A stretch of DNA of 64,000 nucleotides from Flavobacterium psychroterrae (GCF_018380615.1 NZ_JAGYVZ010000001.1:403723-467722), one strand, 5' to 3'. Shown: positions 27,012 through 36,982, counted from the first letter of the stretch. Made by a program: numbers and translations. Notes: a model not told the origin generated them from the sequence alone.

Positions 27012-28544
27012 TTATTTTTTCTCCGGATTCGCGACCCAGTCATCGGTTCTAAAAGGCGAAGCAGGTAAATTGTCGTTGTTGAATAAATTAGGCTCGGGAA
27101 CGGCTTTCCATGCAAACCGAACCGCAACTGGTTCTTTTACTTTTGATGAGGAAACTACGATTGTTTTTCGGTCAATTTTGGCTTCGGCGGGATAGAATAT
27201 CTGGTCGTTTCCTGCAATTTCAAATTCTTTTAGGGTTTCTCCTTTTTTCTGTAAACCAGAATCGGCGTAATCGAAAAACAATTGAGCTTTCTGTTTTTTG
27301 ACTTTCATATGATTAAAAATTGGTCCTGAATAGACCAGTTTATTTTCTCCATAGGTTTTAGCGAGTGCAATCAAAGCTAATCTGTAGCCTACGGTTTGTT
27401 TGTCAATTGGGTGAATGTTTTGTGTATCACCAACATCTGTTGTTACAACCATTCCGGTGTTTGGGATTGTTTTTAGCGACATTAATTGTGCTTCACGAAT
27501 ATCAGGATTTTGTCCTTTATGTGGCGTAATCTGAACGTAGTAAAAAGGAAAATCACCTTGCTTCCATTCTTTTCTCCAGCTTTTTACCATTGCAGGAAAT
27601 AAGGTTCGGTATAAAAAGGCTTTTCCTGAATTGCTTTCGCCCTGATACCAGATTGCGCCTTTTATGGTGTAATTTACTATTGGGTGCAACATGGCGTTGT
27701 ACAAAACATACGACGTTTTGTTGGGTTCTTTTTTTGGCTTTTTTAATGGTGCTTTTGGCGCATTTTCGGTACTTGCAATTCGCTCGTTTGCGAGATCTAG
27801 ATAATACGCTTCTAATTTTTCCTGATGCAATTTTTCATTTTTTGCATCTTCCTGTAAAATTGGTAAAAAAGCAATATCTTCTTCTAAAACGGTTTGTGCT
27901 GTCCACGCTTCAGCTTTTGTTCCTCCCCATGAAGTTGATATTAAGCCGATTGGTACATTTAATTTCTGATACAAATCTCTTCCAAAAAAGTAAGCAACGG
28001 CAGAAAATGTCTGAATACTTTCCGGCGTACATACTTTCCAGTTTCCGGTAACATCTTCAAGTAGAGTTGGTGATGCGTTTAGTGCAACTGTGAATAATCT
28101 AATATTGGGGAAAGAGGCGTTTTTTACTTCTTCCTCACAATTTTTAACGCCGGTTTTCCAGGTTTTATCTTCTCTTCCCACGGGAAAAAACATATTCGAC
28201 TGACCGGAACAAATCCAGACTTCGCCTATTAAGATATTTCTTAAAGTGATATTGTTTGACGCATTAATTGAAATCTCGTAGGCTTTATCACTTCCGTTTG
28301 GTGTGTTTACGGCTGTTTTCCAGTTTCCATTGGCATCGGCCATAACTTCAACAGGCAAATTTTCCCATCCTAAAGTGATACTTATTTTTTCGTTTGGAGA
28401 TGCCCATCCCCATAAATTTACTTTTGCATTTTGCTGTAAAACCATATTATCCGCAACTAATGCGGGCAATTTTACTTGTGCAGCTATGGAAGTTATTCTT
28501 CCTAAAACAAATAAAAATAAAAGAAGTTTTTTTAGGTCTGTCAT
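27012..28544 (-). CDS. Sialate-O-acetylesterase-like SGNH esterase (CE20-type)
   Basis: A 510-residue exported protein from the ATG at 28544 (signal MTDLKKLLLFLFVLGRITSI). It has the N-terminal AxVADNMVLQQNAKVNLWGWA opening and the catalytic block GEVWICSGQSNM. GVISTSWGG-like sequence (PIGLISTSWGGTKAEAW) and AIWYQGESNSG also occur. A possible catalytic His is near TQNIHPIDKQTVG. The family removes O-acetyl groups from sugars. In this setting acetylated RG-I or its oligosaccharides is the natural substrate (inference). It is the first gene of the minus-strand run that continues with the propeller protein, rhaM and GH28, and has its own decamer promoter. Confidence 0.87.
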   Translation of the reverse strand: MTDLKKLLLFLFVLGRITSIAAQVKLPALVADNMVLQQNAKVNLWGWASPNEKISITLGWENLPVEVMADANGNWKTAVNTPNGSDKAYEISINASNNITLRNILIGEVWICSGQSNMFFPVGREDKTWKTGVKNCEEEVKNASFPNIRLFTVALNASPTLLEDVTGNWKVCTPESIQTFSAVAYFFGRDLYQKLNVPIGLISTSWGGTKAEAWTAQTVLEEDIAFLPILQEDAKNEKLHQEKLEAYYLDLANERIASTENAPKAPLKKPKKEPNKTSYVLYNAMLHPIVNYTIKGAIWYQGESNSGKAFLYRTLFPAMVKSWRKEWKQGDFPFYYVQITPHKGQNPDIREAQLMSLKTIPNTGMVVTTDVGDTQNIHPIDKQTVGYRLALIALAKTYGENKLVYSGPIFNHMKVKKQKAQLFFDYADSGLQKKGETLKEFEIAGNDQIFYPAEAKIDRKTIVVSSSKVKEPVAVRFAWKAVPEPNLFNNDNLPASPFRTDDWVANPEKK

Positions 28545-28584
28545 TGTGAATATTTTTAAATAATAAAATCCGGTTGGGTGAAAT

Positions 28585-28737
28585 TTTTTAACACATAGAG
28601 ACATAGATTTTATACTGCTTAAAAAAGGCGTTTCACTTGGTATTAATTATACATAGTTTGTTAGGTGAAAGAAATAAATTTCTTTTTGCATCTTTTTAAA
28701 TTTAAAATCTATCCCGAAGCTTCCGGACTATGTGTTG
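28585..28737. repeat. Leader repeat family A, copy 3
   Basis: Opens TTTTTTAACACATAGAGACA, then AAAAAAGGCGTTTCACTTGG and TATTAATTATACATAG; closes CCGAAGCTTCCGGACTATGTG. The ends pair as AACACATAG/CTATGTGTT. It lies between the decamer promoter at 28778 and the CE20-like start, hence in the transcribed leader. Confidence 0.75.
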
Positions 28738-28777
28738 ATTGAACTTTATTATTACACCAAACGGTTTACTAAAACTT

Positions 28778-28823
28778 TAAATTTAAAAGAGTTAAACCAT
28801 AAAAGCATCCTGTGCTTTCCTGT
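28778..28823 (-). promoter_or_regulatory. Tandem decamer promoter of the CE20-like operon
   Basis: On the minus strand ACAGGAAAGC (28823-28814) and ACAGGATGCT (28813-28804) stand in tandem. After exactly 18 bp comes TAAATTTA (28785-28778), matching 7 of 8 positions of a perfect -7 such as TAAATTTG. It lies just beyond the susD terminator, giving the CE20 operon its own start. Confidence 0.65.
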
Positions 28824-28841
28824 TTATTCTGAATTTTAAAA

Positions 28842-28871
28842 ACTAAAAAAAGCTGTCTGAAAAGACAGCTT
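28842..28871 (-). terminator. Terminator after susD
   Basis: Arms AAGCTGTCT (28850-28858) and AGACAGCTT (28863-28871) enclose a 4-base loop. On the minus strand the stem is followed by TTTTTAG. It lies 33 bp after the susD stop. Confidence 0.85.
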
Positions 28872-28904
28872 CTTCTAAAAAACAAAAAATAAAATTACCA
28901 ATAA

Positions 28905-30431
28905 TTAATCGTAACCCGGGTTTTGATCGTAAAGTCCGGGAACGGCTAAAATTTCTGATAGCGGAATTGGATATAACAATGAATTATTTTCAATTGCTCT
29001 GATTTTTCCTCCGGTATCTTCTGCTGCTTTCCATGCATTCATGATGGTTACGGCTTTTCCTGATCTGATTAAATCAAACCATCTTGTTCCTTCTGAGAAA
29101 AATTCTTTTCTTCGTTCTTCAAACAACTGATCTAAGTTTATGTTCGCTGCATTTGCGGGAACTCCTGCTCTTGTTCGTACTTGGTTTACAATTGCATCTA
29201 CTTCAGCCTGAGAGCCTCCACCACCGTGAAGCGTACATTCTGCCATCATCATTAATACATCAGTATAACGTGTTACCATGAAATCTACTCCCCAGTCTTC
29301 ACGTCCGTTTCCGTATCTTGTGGCATCTATGTATTTTTTAAAAACCGGCAAGGTGTAACTTCCTTTATAGGTTCCGGTTGCAACGGTGTAACTTGTGGCA
29401 ATACCAAAGATTTTTCTTTTATCTGTGGCAGCAAACAGGTTTAAAAATCCAGTTGAAATTGGTTTTGCTTCTAAGGCTCCTTGTGCTGATAAATTTACGG
29501 ATGCAAAATAAGGTTCGTAACCTAATTCTACCATGAAGTTTCCGCCAACTGCTAATGGTAAACTTTGCGTGTAGGGAATTGTTAGTACATTTTCAAGGTT
29601 TGCATTTCCTTCTACTTTGAAAATAGCGTCGTAATCTGTTCCAACTTTATATAATCCGCTTAGTTTGATATCGTTTAATTGTTGGTACGCTTTATCCCAT
29701 TCGTTTAAACCAAGAGTTGCGCCGTCGATTCCGTAAGTTGGGCTTGAGCGCGTCATGTATACCAGTCCTAATAATGCTTTTGCTCCGTATTTAGAAACTC
29801 GTCCGAAATTTGCGGTATCGTAGGATGGCAAAAGATCCGGAATTGCCAGTTCAAGGTCTGAGATAATTAGTTTATAAACATCAACAACGGGAGTTCTTTT
29901 TATTGCCGCAGCTTCTGTTGCTGTCATTGTTTTATCAATTAACGGCACTCGTCCAAACCATCTTACTAAATCAAAATAACAAAACGCTCTTAAAAAACGC
30001 GCTTCGGCTGTCATTGCTGCTTTATCAGCAGGATTGGTAAAAATCTGATCTCCTTTTTCGGCTATTTTTTCCAGTAATTGATTGGCTTTATTAATGGCGT
30101 TATAATTACTGATATAAGCTTCTTTTACAAATGTATTTGAACTTATATTGGTGTAGAAACTATTAATTCCTTCCCAGTCTCTTGAAGCTTCTGTTGTTGC
30201 TAGCAAATTATCTGATCGAACTTCGCTTAAATTCAAGACTCTGTTTGCATAACCGTAAGTTCCCATTCCGTGAAAAGCTACTGAATAAGTTGCGTTTCTT
30301 GCCTGAACGAAATCTCCCGGAGTGGCATAGAAATTTTCAATTGTTCCTTGTGACAAAGGCAATTGTTCTAACTCATCATTGCATGAAGTAAATGCAAATA
30401 ATACTGCGAGTAAATAAATATATTTTTTCAT
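28905..30431 (-). CDS. susD: SusD/RagB-family glycan-binding lipoprotein
   Basis: A 508-residue outer-membrane lipoprotein. The signal MKKYIYLLAVLFAFTSCNDE has a lipobox cysteine at residue 17. The SusD helical repeat fold shows in AEARFLRAFCYFDLVRWFGR near 144-162, YGAKALLGLVYMTRSSPT and the C-terminal FSEGTRWFDLIRSGKAV. Typical ending is PIPLSEILAVPGLYDQNPGY. It caps the SusC channel on the cell surface and binds long oligosaccharides, here most probably RG-I fragments. It starts 6 bp after susC and is followed by a terminator. Confidence 0.96.
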   Translation of the reverse strand: MKKYIYLLAVLFAFTSCNDELEQLPLSQGTIENFYATPGDFVQARNATYSVAFHGMGTYGYANRVLNLSEVRSDNLLATTEASRDWEGINSFYTNISSNTFVKEAYISNYNAINKANQLLEKIAEKGDQIFTNPADKAAMTAEARFLRAFCYFDLVRWFGRVPLIDKTMTATEAAAIKRTPVVDVYKLIISDLELAIPDLLPSYDTANFGRVSKYGAKALLGLVYMTRSSPTYGIDGATLGLNEWDKAYQQLNDIKLSGLYKVGTDYDAIFKVEGNANLENVLTIPYTQSLPLAVGGNFMVELGYEPYFASVNLSAQGALEAKPISTGFLNLFAATDKRKIFGIATSYTVATGTYKGSYTLPVFKKYIDATRYGNGREDWGVDFMVTRYTDVLMMMAECTLHGGGGSQAEVDAIVNQVRTRAGVPANAANINLDQLFEERRKEFFSEGTRWFDLIRSGKAVTIMNAWKAAEDTGGKIRAIENNSLLYPIPLSEILAVPGLYDQNPGYD

Positions 30432-30437
30432 TTTATT

Positions 30438-33400
30438 TTAATTAAAATTAATGTTAAGTCCTATCACTAAAGATTTTGCAAGAGGTGCTCCTCCATAATC
30501 TACCGGCACAGAAAAATCGCTGTTTGAACTTGCTGATGTATTTACTGCTTCGGGATTAAAACCTACTTTATATTTGTTCCAATAGAACCAGTTTTCACCC
30601 GTAACGTACAATCTCATATTGTCAATTCGGCTTAAGCCTTTAATCGCTTGTCTTAGATTATATCCTATTGTAATATTTCTGACACTTACATAATCTGATT
30701 TGTACAACCAGTCTGAATTTGCCTGATAGCCAAATGATGTTCTCCAATTTCCTCTTACGGCTGGATCTACGTTTAGAGAATTTTCTACAGATCCCATTCC
30801 GGTACGGTCAATTGCTCTTCCGGTTAATCCGTAAACCGTTCCGCCATTTTGTCCCTGAACTAATATGTTCAAATCAATGTCTTTGTATTTAAAAGTGTTG
30901 GTAATTCCCCAAGTATATTTTGGAGTTGGATTCCCTAAATCAACACGATCATCTGAGTTAATTTTTTTATCGCCGTTTTGATCGATATATCTCGGATCGC
31001 CTAAAACCAGTTTATTTCCACCAATGGTTGTTCCGCCTGTGTCAATATCTGCCTGGCTGACTACACCATTTTGTTTAAGTCCAAAGATGGTATACATTGG
31101 TTTTCCTACTTCTAATTTTATAAATGGAACTCCTCCGTCATACGCATTACTGATTTCAATTTTTGACTGATCCGGTCCTAATGCCAAAACTTTATTTTCG
31201 TTATGACTTATATTTGCTGATGTTCTCCACTCAAAACTTGGTGTTTTCACATTTAAGGAACTCAATTCAAATTCCCAACCCTGATTTTGTACTTCTCCCA
31301 CATTCGTTAAATAGCTTGTAAATCCGGTTGCGCCTACAATGGGAACTCTTAAAAGTAATTCGCTGTTGTTTTTTCTGTAGACTTCAAATGTTCCTGAAAG
31401 TCTGTTTTTGATGATTCCGAAATCCAAACCTAAATCAACGCTTCGGGATTCTTCCCAGTGTAAGGAAGGATTTGCAATTGATGATGCGCCTTGCCCAATT
31501 GCTGCTGCTCCGCCAATAGAATAATTGTAAGTGGCAAGAGTTGCGTAAGATGCATAACTGCCAATATTATTGCTTCCGTTAAGTCCGCCGCTCGCTCTTA
31601 GTTTTAATTCCGTAAGCCAATCGACATTTTTCAGGAATTCTTCTTGTTTAATTCTCCATCCTAATGAAAGTGATGGGAAAACTCCCCATTGTTTATCTGA
31701 TCCAAATTTTGAAGAACCGTCACGTCTCACACTTGCTGAGAATATGTATTTTTCTTTGTAATTGTATTGTAATCTGGCAAAATAGGAAAGTAATGTACTT
31801 TTTTCAGCATTGGTTGAACCAAGAGATCCTGTTGGCAATGTTTCTACTGTTGAACTGTTGTAAAGTGCACCCGAAGATAAGGTTGATCTCATAATTTCGT
31901 ATGAACTGAAGGATTGCCCTAAAAGCACATTGATATTATGATTTCCAAATGATTTATCCCAGTTTAAGGTATTTTCGTTTACTAAATTTTGTCTTCTGTA
32001 GGTATTATACGCTCCTCTAATACTTGCCTGAACATCGTTTGGCGTATAACTTTCGTTTGTATTGTCTGAGTTATCAAAGTTTAAGGTACTTTTCCAGGTA
32101 AATCCCGTAGCAAACTGATAACTGGCATAAGTCGAAATCAAAGTTCTGTACATCGAGTTTTTTCCGGTTCTTGCTAATGCGTTTAACATGTTTGTTGTGC
32201 TGCTTCCCCATGCATATCTTGTGGTGTATTTTTCTCCGGCTGCGTTTGATGCGCTTTCAAAAACCGGTGTTGCCGTAAGGGCTTTGAATAATGTATTGTC
32301 TTTTCCTTCCACTCCCGGATCATTTTTAATCGAATAAGAAGGCGCAATATTAATTCCCATTTTAAAACTTTCGGATAATTTCACATCAACATTTGCACGT
32401 GCCGAAAACAAAGTATAATCAGTTCCAATGATGTATCCCGTGTTTTTTTGATAATTAGCAGACACGTAATAATTCACCACATCTGTAGCTCCTGAAGCCG
32501 ATAATTGATAGTTATTAAATTCTCCAGTACGGAAAACTTTATCCTGCCAGTCAATATAATCCAATCCCGGATGTCCTGGCATATCCCATCTGTCATCATA
32601 CAAATATGTATAATATCTGGTGTTTGCGGTGGTAAGCGGTGCAGTTGGATTTTTTGCATTATAAGCAGCAATTCTTTCCGCAGTATTCTGACTTGCAGAT
32701 GCTCCTGCAATTCCTGATCCTACCCATTGTGAATCTATCATGGTTTTCGCTCTGTCGATCCATCCTTGTGATGATAACATATCGACTCTGTTGGCTTCTT
32801 TATTGACTCCGCCGTAGGTATTAAAAGTGAATTTTGGTTTTCCTTTTTTACCTTTTTTGGTTGTGATCAAAACTACTCCGTTTGATGCTCTTGAACCGTA
32901 AATTGAAGCTGCTGCGGCATCTTTCAAAACTTCGATCGAAGCAACATCATTTGGGTTCATATTGTCTAACGGGCTTCCGCTTGAAAATGCACCGTTGCTG
33001 TTTGATCCTTCAGTATAAATAGGGAAACCATCTACAACATAAAGCGGTTCATTTCCTGCCGTTATCGATCCCGCTCCCCTGATTTCGATACTAAAAGGCT
33101 GTCCCGGTAATCCTGTAGTTTGTTTTACACGAACTCCGGCAACTTGACCAATTAAACCCTGATCGATTCTTGAAATTGGTCTTTCGGTAAAATTTTCTGT
33201 TTTGATTCCGGAAATTGCCCCTGTGGTTAATTTTTTCTTTTGAGTTCCGTAACCAATAACGACCACTTCATTTAAGCTGGCACTTTCAGCATCTAAAGAA
33301 ACATTATAGGTGTTTGTGGCACCTATTTTTATTTCTTTTTTTATAAATCCTACGAACGAAAATACTAATGTTTCTCCTTCAGAAGCTTTGATCGTAAATT

Positions 33401-33581
33401 TTCCGTCAAAATCTGTACTGGCTCCTCTATTTGTTCCTTTAACAATTACGTTGACTCCCGGTATAGAGAGTTTCGCCGGATCAGTAACTGTTCCTGTAAC
33501 CGTTTTTTCTTGTGCATAACCTGTTGCATGTGCAAATGCAAAAAAGGCCATAATCAGCAGAAGATTAAGTTTGTTTTTCAT
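30438..33581 (-). CDS. susC: SusC/RagA TonB-dependent glycan transporter
   Basis: A 1047-residue outer-membrane barrel. Order is signal peptide (to about residue 23), a carboxypeptidase-regulatory-like domain (TVTGTVTDPAKLSIPGVNVI... to about 105), the TonB-box-like NEVVVIGYGTQKKK, the plug (GLIGQVAGVRVKQTTGLPG, VLKDAAAASIYGSRASNGVV) and the 22-strand barrel to the terminal NFN. It imports oligosaccharides across the outer membrane using TonB energy. With SusD it is the core of the RG-I locus. Promoter: tandem decamers at 33642-33661 and -7 at 33616-33623, leader about 30 nt. Confidence 0.96.
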   Translation of the reverse strand: MKNKLNLLLIMAFFAFAHATGYAQEKTVTGTVTDPAKLSIPGVNVIVKGTNRGASTDFDGKFTIKASEGETLVFSFVGFIKKEIKIGATNTYNVSLDAESASLNEVVVIGYGTQKKKLTTGAISGIKTENFTERPISRIDQGLIGQVAGVRVKQTTGLPGQPFSIEIRGAGSITAGNEPLYVVDGFPIYTEGSNSNGAFSSGSPLDNMNPNDVASIEVLKDAAAASIYGSRASNGVVLITTKKGKKGKPKFTFNTYGGVNKEANRVDMLSSQGWIDRAKTMIDSQWVGSGIAGASASQNTAERIAAYNAKNPTAPLTTANTRYYTYLYDDRWDMPGHPGLDYIDWQDKVFRTGEFNNYQLSASGATDVVNYYVSANYQKNTGYIIGTDYTLFSARANVDVKLSESFKMGINIAPSYSIKNDPGVEGKDNTLFKALTATPVFESASNAAGEKYTTRYAWGSSTTNMLNALARTGKNSMYRTLISTYASYQFATGFTWKSTLNFDNSDNTNESYTPNDVQASIRGAYNTYRRQNLVNENTLNWDKSFGNHNINVLLGQSFSSYEIMRSTLSSGALYNSSTVETLPTGSLGSTNAEKSTLLSYFARLQYNYKEKYIFSASVRRDGSSKFGSDKQWGVFPSLSLGWRIKQEEFLKNVDWLTELKLRASGGLNGSNNIGSYASYATLATYNYSIGGAAAIGQGASSIANPSLHWEESRSVDLGLDFGIIKNRLSGTFEVYRKNNSELLLRVPIVGATGFTSYLTNVGEVQNQGWEFELSSLNVKTPSFEWRTSANISHNENKVLALGPDQSKIEISNAYDGGVPFIKLEVGKPMYTIFGLKQNGVVSQADIDTGGTTIGGNKLVLGDPRYIDQNGDKKINSDDRVDLGNPTPKYTWGITNTFKYKDIDLNILVQGQNGGTVYGLTGRAIDRTGMGSVENSLNVDPAVRGNWRTSFGYQANSDWLYKSDYVSVRNITIGYNLRQAIKGLSRIDNMRLYVTGENWFYWNKYKVGFNPEAVNTSASSNSDFSVPVDYGGAPLAKSLVIGLNINFN

Positions 33582-33615
33582 AAAAGTTAAATTTTGGTTA
33601 GTTTAATAGTTAATC

Positions 33616-33661
33616 CAAATTTATCCAGAAGTAGTTGCGCTAGTATCCTGTAGTATCCTGT
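33616..33661 (-). promoter_or_regulatory. Tandem decamer promoter of susCD
   Basis: On the minus strand two identical decamers ACAGGATACT (33661-33652 and 33651-33642) are followed after exactly 18 bp by TAAATTTG (33623-33616), a perfect TAnnTTTG -7 box. No TTG lies at -33; the decamers occupy that zone, as expected for a site of a transcription activator. This is the cleanest of the five copies. Confidence 0.75.
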
Positions 33662-33886
33662 TAGATTTCAATAGTTTATGATTTTTTTTATATTTATATT
33701 AACACTAGACCAGCACAACTAGCTGATTTACAATCGCTAATTCATTGAGAAATCAATAAATATGATATTAAAAATTTTACTAAAATATTTTTTAGCATTT
33801 CATATCTATTTATATAAAAAAATATGAATTTATAATCAACTGTAAGTTTTTACTAACTATTTCGCTTTTGAATATAATTTTAAAAA
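33662..33886. other. Spacer between two divergent decamer promoters
   Basis: The 605-bp intergenic region between susC and GH106 holds two opposed decamer promoters. This central part is very AT-rich with no gene or further repeat that I can see. Confidence 0.4.
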
Positions 33887-33932
33887 ACAGGATGCTACAG
33901 GATAGCATTTTGATGCACTACTTATACTTTTA
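33887..33932 (+). promoter_or_regulatory. Tandem decamer promoter of GH106-GH105 operon
   Basis: ACAGGATGCT (33887-33896) and ACAGGATAGC (33897-33906) are in tandem. After 18 bp comes TACTTTTA (33925-33932), one base from TAnnTTTG. The predicted leader of about 250 nt contains family A copy 4. Confidence 0.65.
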
Positions 33933-33960
33933 CTTTATTGAAAAAAAACTTTGTGCTTTT

Positions 33961-34127
33961 TTTTAACACATAGTCCCGATAGCCATCGGGATAGATTTTG
34001 TATTGCTTAAAAAAGGCGTTTCACTTGGTATTAATTATACATAGTTTGCTATGTGAAAGAAATGAGTTTTTTGCAATATTTTGTAAAACTGAATCTTTGT
34101 CCCGATGGCTATCGGGACTATGTGTTA
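33961..34127. repeat. Leader repeat family A, copy 4
   Basis: Begins TTTTAACACATAGTCCCGAT and ends CGGGACTATGTGTTAGAT, so its ends are complementary. Internal parts are AAAAAAGGCGTTTCACTTGG, TATTAATTATACATAG and CCCGATGGCTATCGGG. It lies in the leader between the decamer promoter and the GH106 start. Confidence 0.8.
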
Positions 34128-34186
34128 GATCTTTTTTTTTCGGTTACAATCAATAAGCAGAAACAACTAAACCTTTGAATACAATA

Positions 34187-36982
34187 ATGAAACAAACCAC
34201 ATCGATCCTTTTTATTTCCTTATTTTTTTGCTGTGTTTTTAGTTCATTTGCGCAGGAAGCAATTTCGCCATGGCCAAAATCTACTAACATCAATCAGCCC
34301 TGGACGCGCTGGTGGTGGATGGGAAGCGCTGTTGATAAACCCAATCTTAAAAAAAGCCTGATTGATTTTCATAAAGCCGGAATTGGCGGTGTTGAAATAA
34401 CGCCCATTTATGGCGTGAAAGGCGAAGAGAATAATTTTATCGATTATTTGTCACCAAAATGGATGGAAATGCTGGATTATACAATTCATGTTGCGGATAG
34501 TTTAAACATGCAGGTCGACATGGTTTTAGGAACCGGCTGGCCTTACGGAGGTTCTCATGTTACGTTACAAAATGCTGCTACAAAACTAATTGTTGAAAAA
34601 TATCCGCTTAAAAAAAATGAAACATTCAATAAAAATATTGTTCCTGATAGCACTAAAGAAAAAACTCCTGCTGAACTTTTATATGTAGTAGCGTACGGAA
34701 GCGATGGATCTTATGTGAATTTAACAAATCAATTAAAAAAAAATAAGATAAATTCTAAGGATAAAGGAATTGAAGGAAATCATGTCAAATTACCCAATAT
34801 AGCTGAACCCAACAAACTGAACTGGAAAGCCCAAAAAACCGATTATACGATTTATGCGGTATTTAGCGGAAAAACAGGACAACAAGTAAAACGCGCGGCT
34901 CCGGGAGGAAAAGGCTATACATTAGACCATTATTCTGAAGAAGCTTTAAATGCTTATGTCGTCCCGTTTAACACTGCTTTTAAAGGACGTGAAGGAAAAA
35001 TTCGGGCTGTTTTTAATGATAGTTTTGAGGTTTACGGAACTGATTTTACGCCCGACTTTTTTGAGGAATTCAAGATTTTACGAGGTTACGATCTTAAAAA
35101 AGAATTACCGCTTTTACTGAATGAAACCGATAATGAAGCTGGAAACCGAATACGAAGTGATTACCGGGAAACAATCGCGGATTTATTACTGAATAAATTT
35201 GATAAATCGTGGACAAAATGGGCAAATTTCAAAAACTTTAAAACCAAACTTCAGGCGCACGGATCACCGGGGAACCTGATTGATTTGTACGCTTCGGCAG
35301 ATATTCCTGAATGTGAAACTTTTGGTTCGATGCCCTTTGATATTCCGGGATTCCGACGTGAGAAAGAAGATATTCGCGAAGGAGATGCTGATCCTGTAAT
35401 GCTGAAATTCTCGTCGTCTGCGGCACATATTTCAGGCAAAAATCTGGTTTCATCTGAGACTTTTACATGGCTGAGGGAACATTTTAAAACTGCATTATCA
35501 CAATGTAAACCTGAGGTGGAGGATTTAATGTTAAACGGTGTCAATCATGTTTTTTTGCATGGTTCTACGTATTCGCCTACAAGAGCTGCCTGGCCGGGAT
35601 GGCAATTTTATGCGGCTGTAAATTTCAATAGCAATAACAGTATTTGGGAAGATGCTCCTGCCCTTTTCTCCTATATCGCTAACTGCCAGTCGTTGTTGCA
35701 ACAAGGCAAATCTGATAATGAAATCCTGCTTTACTGGCCAGTTTATGACGCGTGGGATAAATACTTAAAAGGGAATTTGTTTGTACAGTTTAAAATTCAC
35801 TCTTTATCAGACTGGCTATATGGAACTTCATTTTATGATACGACCAAAAGTTTAATGAATAAAGGTTATGGCGTAGATTTTATATCGGATAATTTTATTG
35901 CCGAAGCAAAAGTCGTAAACGGAAAAATCATTTTACCGGGCGGCAGTTTTAAATCGCTGATTATTCCGTCTTGTAAAAAAATGCCACTGGCTACTTTACA
36001 AAAATTAATCGAATTGCAAAAAGCAGGCGGTTCAATTATTTTTGAAGGTTTGCCGGAATCTGTTCCCGGTTATAAGGATTATAAAAAGCAGGAACAAAAA
36101 CTGCAATCGATATTGGCACAAAATAAAGATTTGGTCAAACCGTCTTCTGATATTTTTAAAGCTCTTGAAAATGCTCAAATATTTCCTGAAACTCTTGTTG
36201 CTACAGGTTTAAAATTCACCCGAAGAGCTATTGACGGTGAAAAAATATATTATCTGGTGAATCATACACCCAAAACAATTGATGCATTTGTTCCGTTGCA
36301 AATTGGCAATAAGGAAGTCGTGATTTTTGATCCGTTAACCAGAGAATTCGGCAATGCAATTGTGACTAAAAATGCCAATACAACATCAGTTAAACTGAAA
36401 ATAGAACCGGGACAATCTTACTTTTTAAAAACAGAAAATTCGGCTTCACAAAAAAAATGGAAGTATTATGAACCTCTTGCTGAAGCTATTCCTTTAAAAG
36501 GAAAATGGAATATTACTTTTGATAAAGGCGGTCCGGAATTGCCTAAAAGTGATATAATTTCTAGTCTTGAATCCTGGACAAAATTAAGTCCTGAAGCAGC
36601 CGCTTTTTCAGGAACTGCAACTTATATATTAGAATTTGAGAAACCAAATGCGACAACAGAATACTGGAGCCTGAATCTGGGTGACGTCCGCGAAAGCGCA
36701 AAAGTATGGCTAAATGATGCGTTTATTGGCACTGCATGGTCTGTTCCTTATCAATTAAACATTGGAAAACTAAAATCAGGAAAGAATATCCTGAAAGTTC
36801 AGGTGACTAATCTTTCGGCAAACCGAATTCGAGACAAAGAAATAAAAGGCGAAGAATGGAAGATTTTTTACGAAATCAATATGGTCGATAAAGATTATAA
36901 AAAATTCGATGCCACAAAATGGAAACTTACTCCCTCAGGATTATTAGGTCCGGTTACACTCACGCCATTAAAACAAAACTAA
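34187..36982 (+). CDS. GH106 alpha-L-rhamnosidase-like protein
   Basis: From the first ATG at 34187 the product has 931 residues with signal MKQTTSILFISLFFCCVFSS. It then shows the GH106 opening: QPWTRWWWMGSAVDKPNLKK, GIGGVEITPIYGVKG and MVLGTGWPYGGSHV. Further marks are FNDSFEVYGTDFTPDFFEEF near residue 284 and TEAFTWL-like SSETFTWLREHFK. A C-terminal jelly-roll (from about 770) is visible. GH106 enzymes remove terminal alpha-L-rhamnose from RG-I or RG-II oligosaccharides. The frame extends four codons further to a TTG (34175); I judge the ATG more likely. It leads a two-gene operon with GH105. Confidence 0.9.
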   Translation: MKQTTSILFISLFFCCVFSSFAQEAISPWPKSTNINQPWTRWWWMGSAVDKPNLKKSLIDFHKAGIGGVEITPIYGVKGEENNFIDYLSPKWMEMLDYTIHVADSLNMQVDMVLGTGWPYGGSHVTLQNAATKLIVEKYPLKKNETFNKNIVPDSTKEKTPAELLYVVAYGSDGSYVNLTNQLKKNKINSKDKGIEGNHVKLPNIAEPNKLNWKAQKTDYTIYAVFSGKTGQQVKRAAPGGKGYTLDHYSEEALNAYVVPFNTAFKGREGKIRAVFNDSFEVYGTDFTPDFFEEFKILRGYDLKKELPLLLNETDNEAGNRIRSDYRETIADLLLNKFDKSWTKWANFKNFKTKLQAHGSPGNLIDLYASADIPECETFGSMPFDIPGFRREKEDIREGDADPVMLKFSSSAAHISGKNLVSSETFTWLREHFKTALSQCKPEVEDLMLNGVNHVFLHGSTYSPTRAAWPGWQFYAAVNFNSNNSIWEDAPALFSYIANCQSLLQQGKSDNEILLYWPVYDAWDKYLKGNLFVQFKIHSLSDWLYGTSFYDTTKSLMNKGYGVDFISDNFIAEAKVVNGKIILPGGSFKSLIIPSCKKMPLATLQKLIELQKAGGSIIFEGLPESVPGYKDYKKQEQKLQSILAQNKDLVKPSSDIFKALENAQIFPETLVATGLKFTRRAIDGEKIYYLVNHTPKTIDAFVPLQIGNKEVVIFDPLTREFGNAIVTKNANTTSVKLKIEPGQSYFLKTENSASQKKWKYYEPLAEAIPLKGKWNITFDKGGPELPKSDIISSLESWTKLSPEAAAFSGTATYILEFEKPNATTEYWSLNLGDVRESAKVWLNDAFIGTAWSVPYQLNIGKLKSGKNILKVQVTNLSANRIRDKEIKGEEWKIFYEINMVDKDYKKFDATKWKLTPSGLLGPVTLTPLKQN

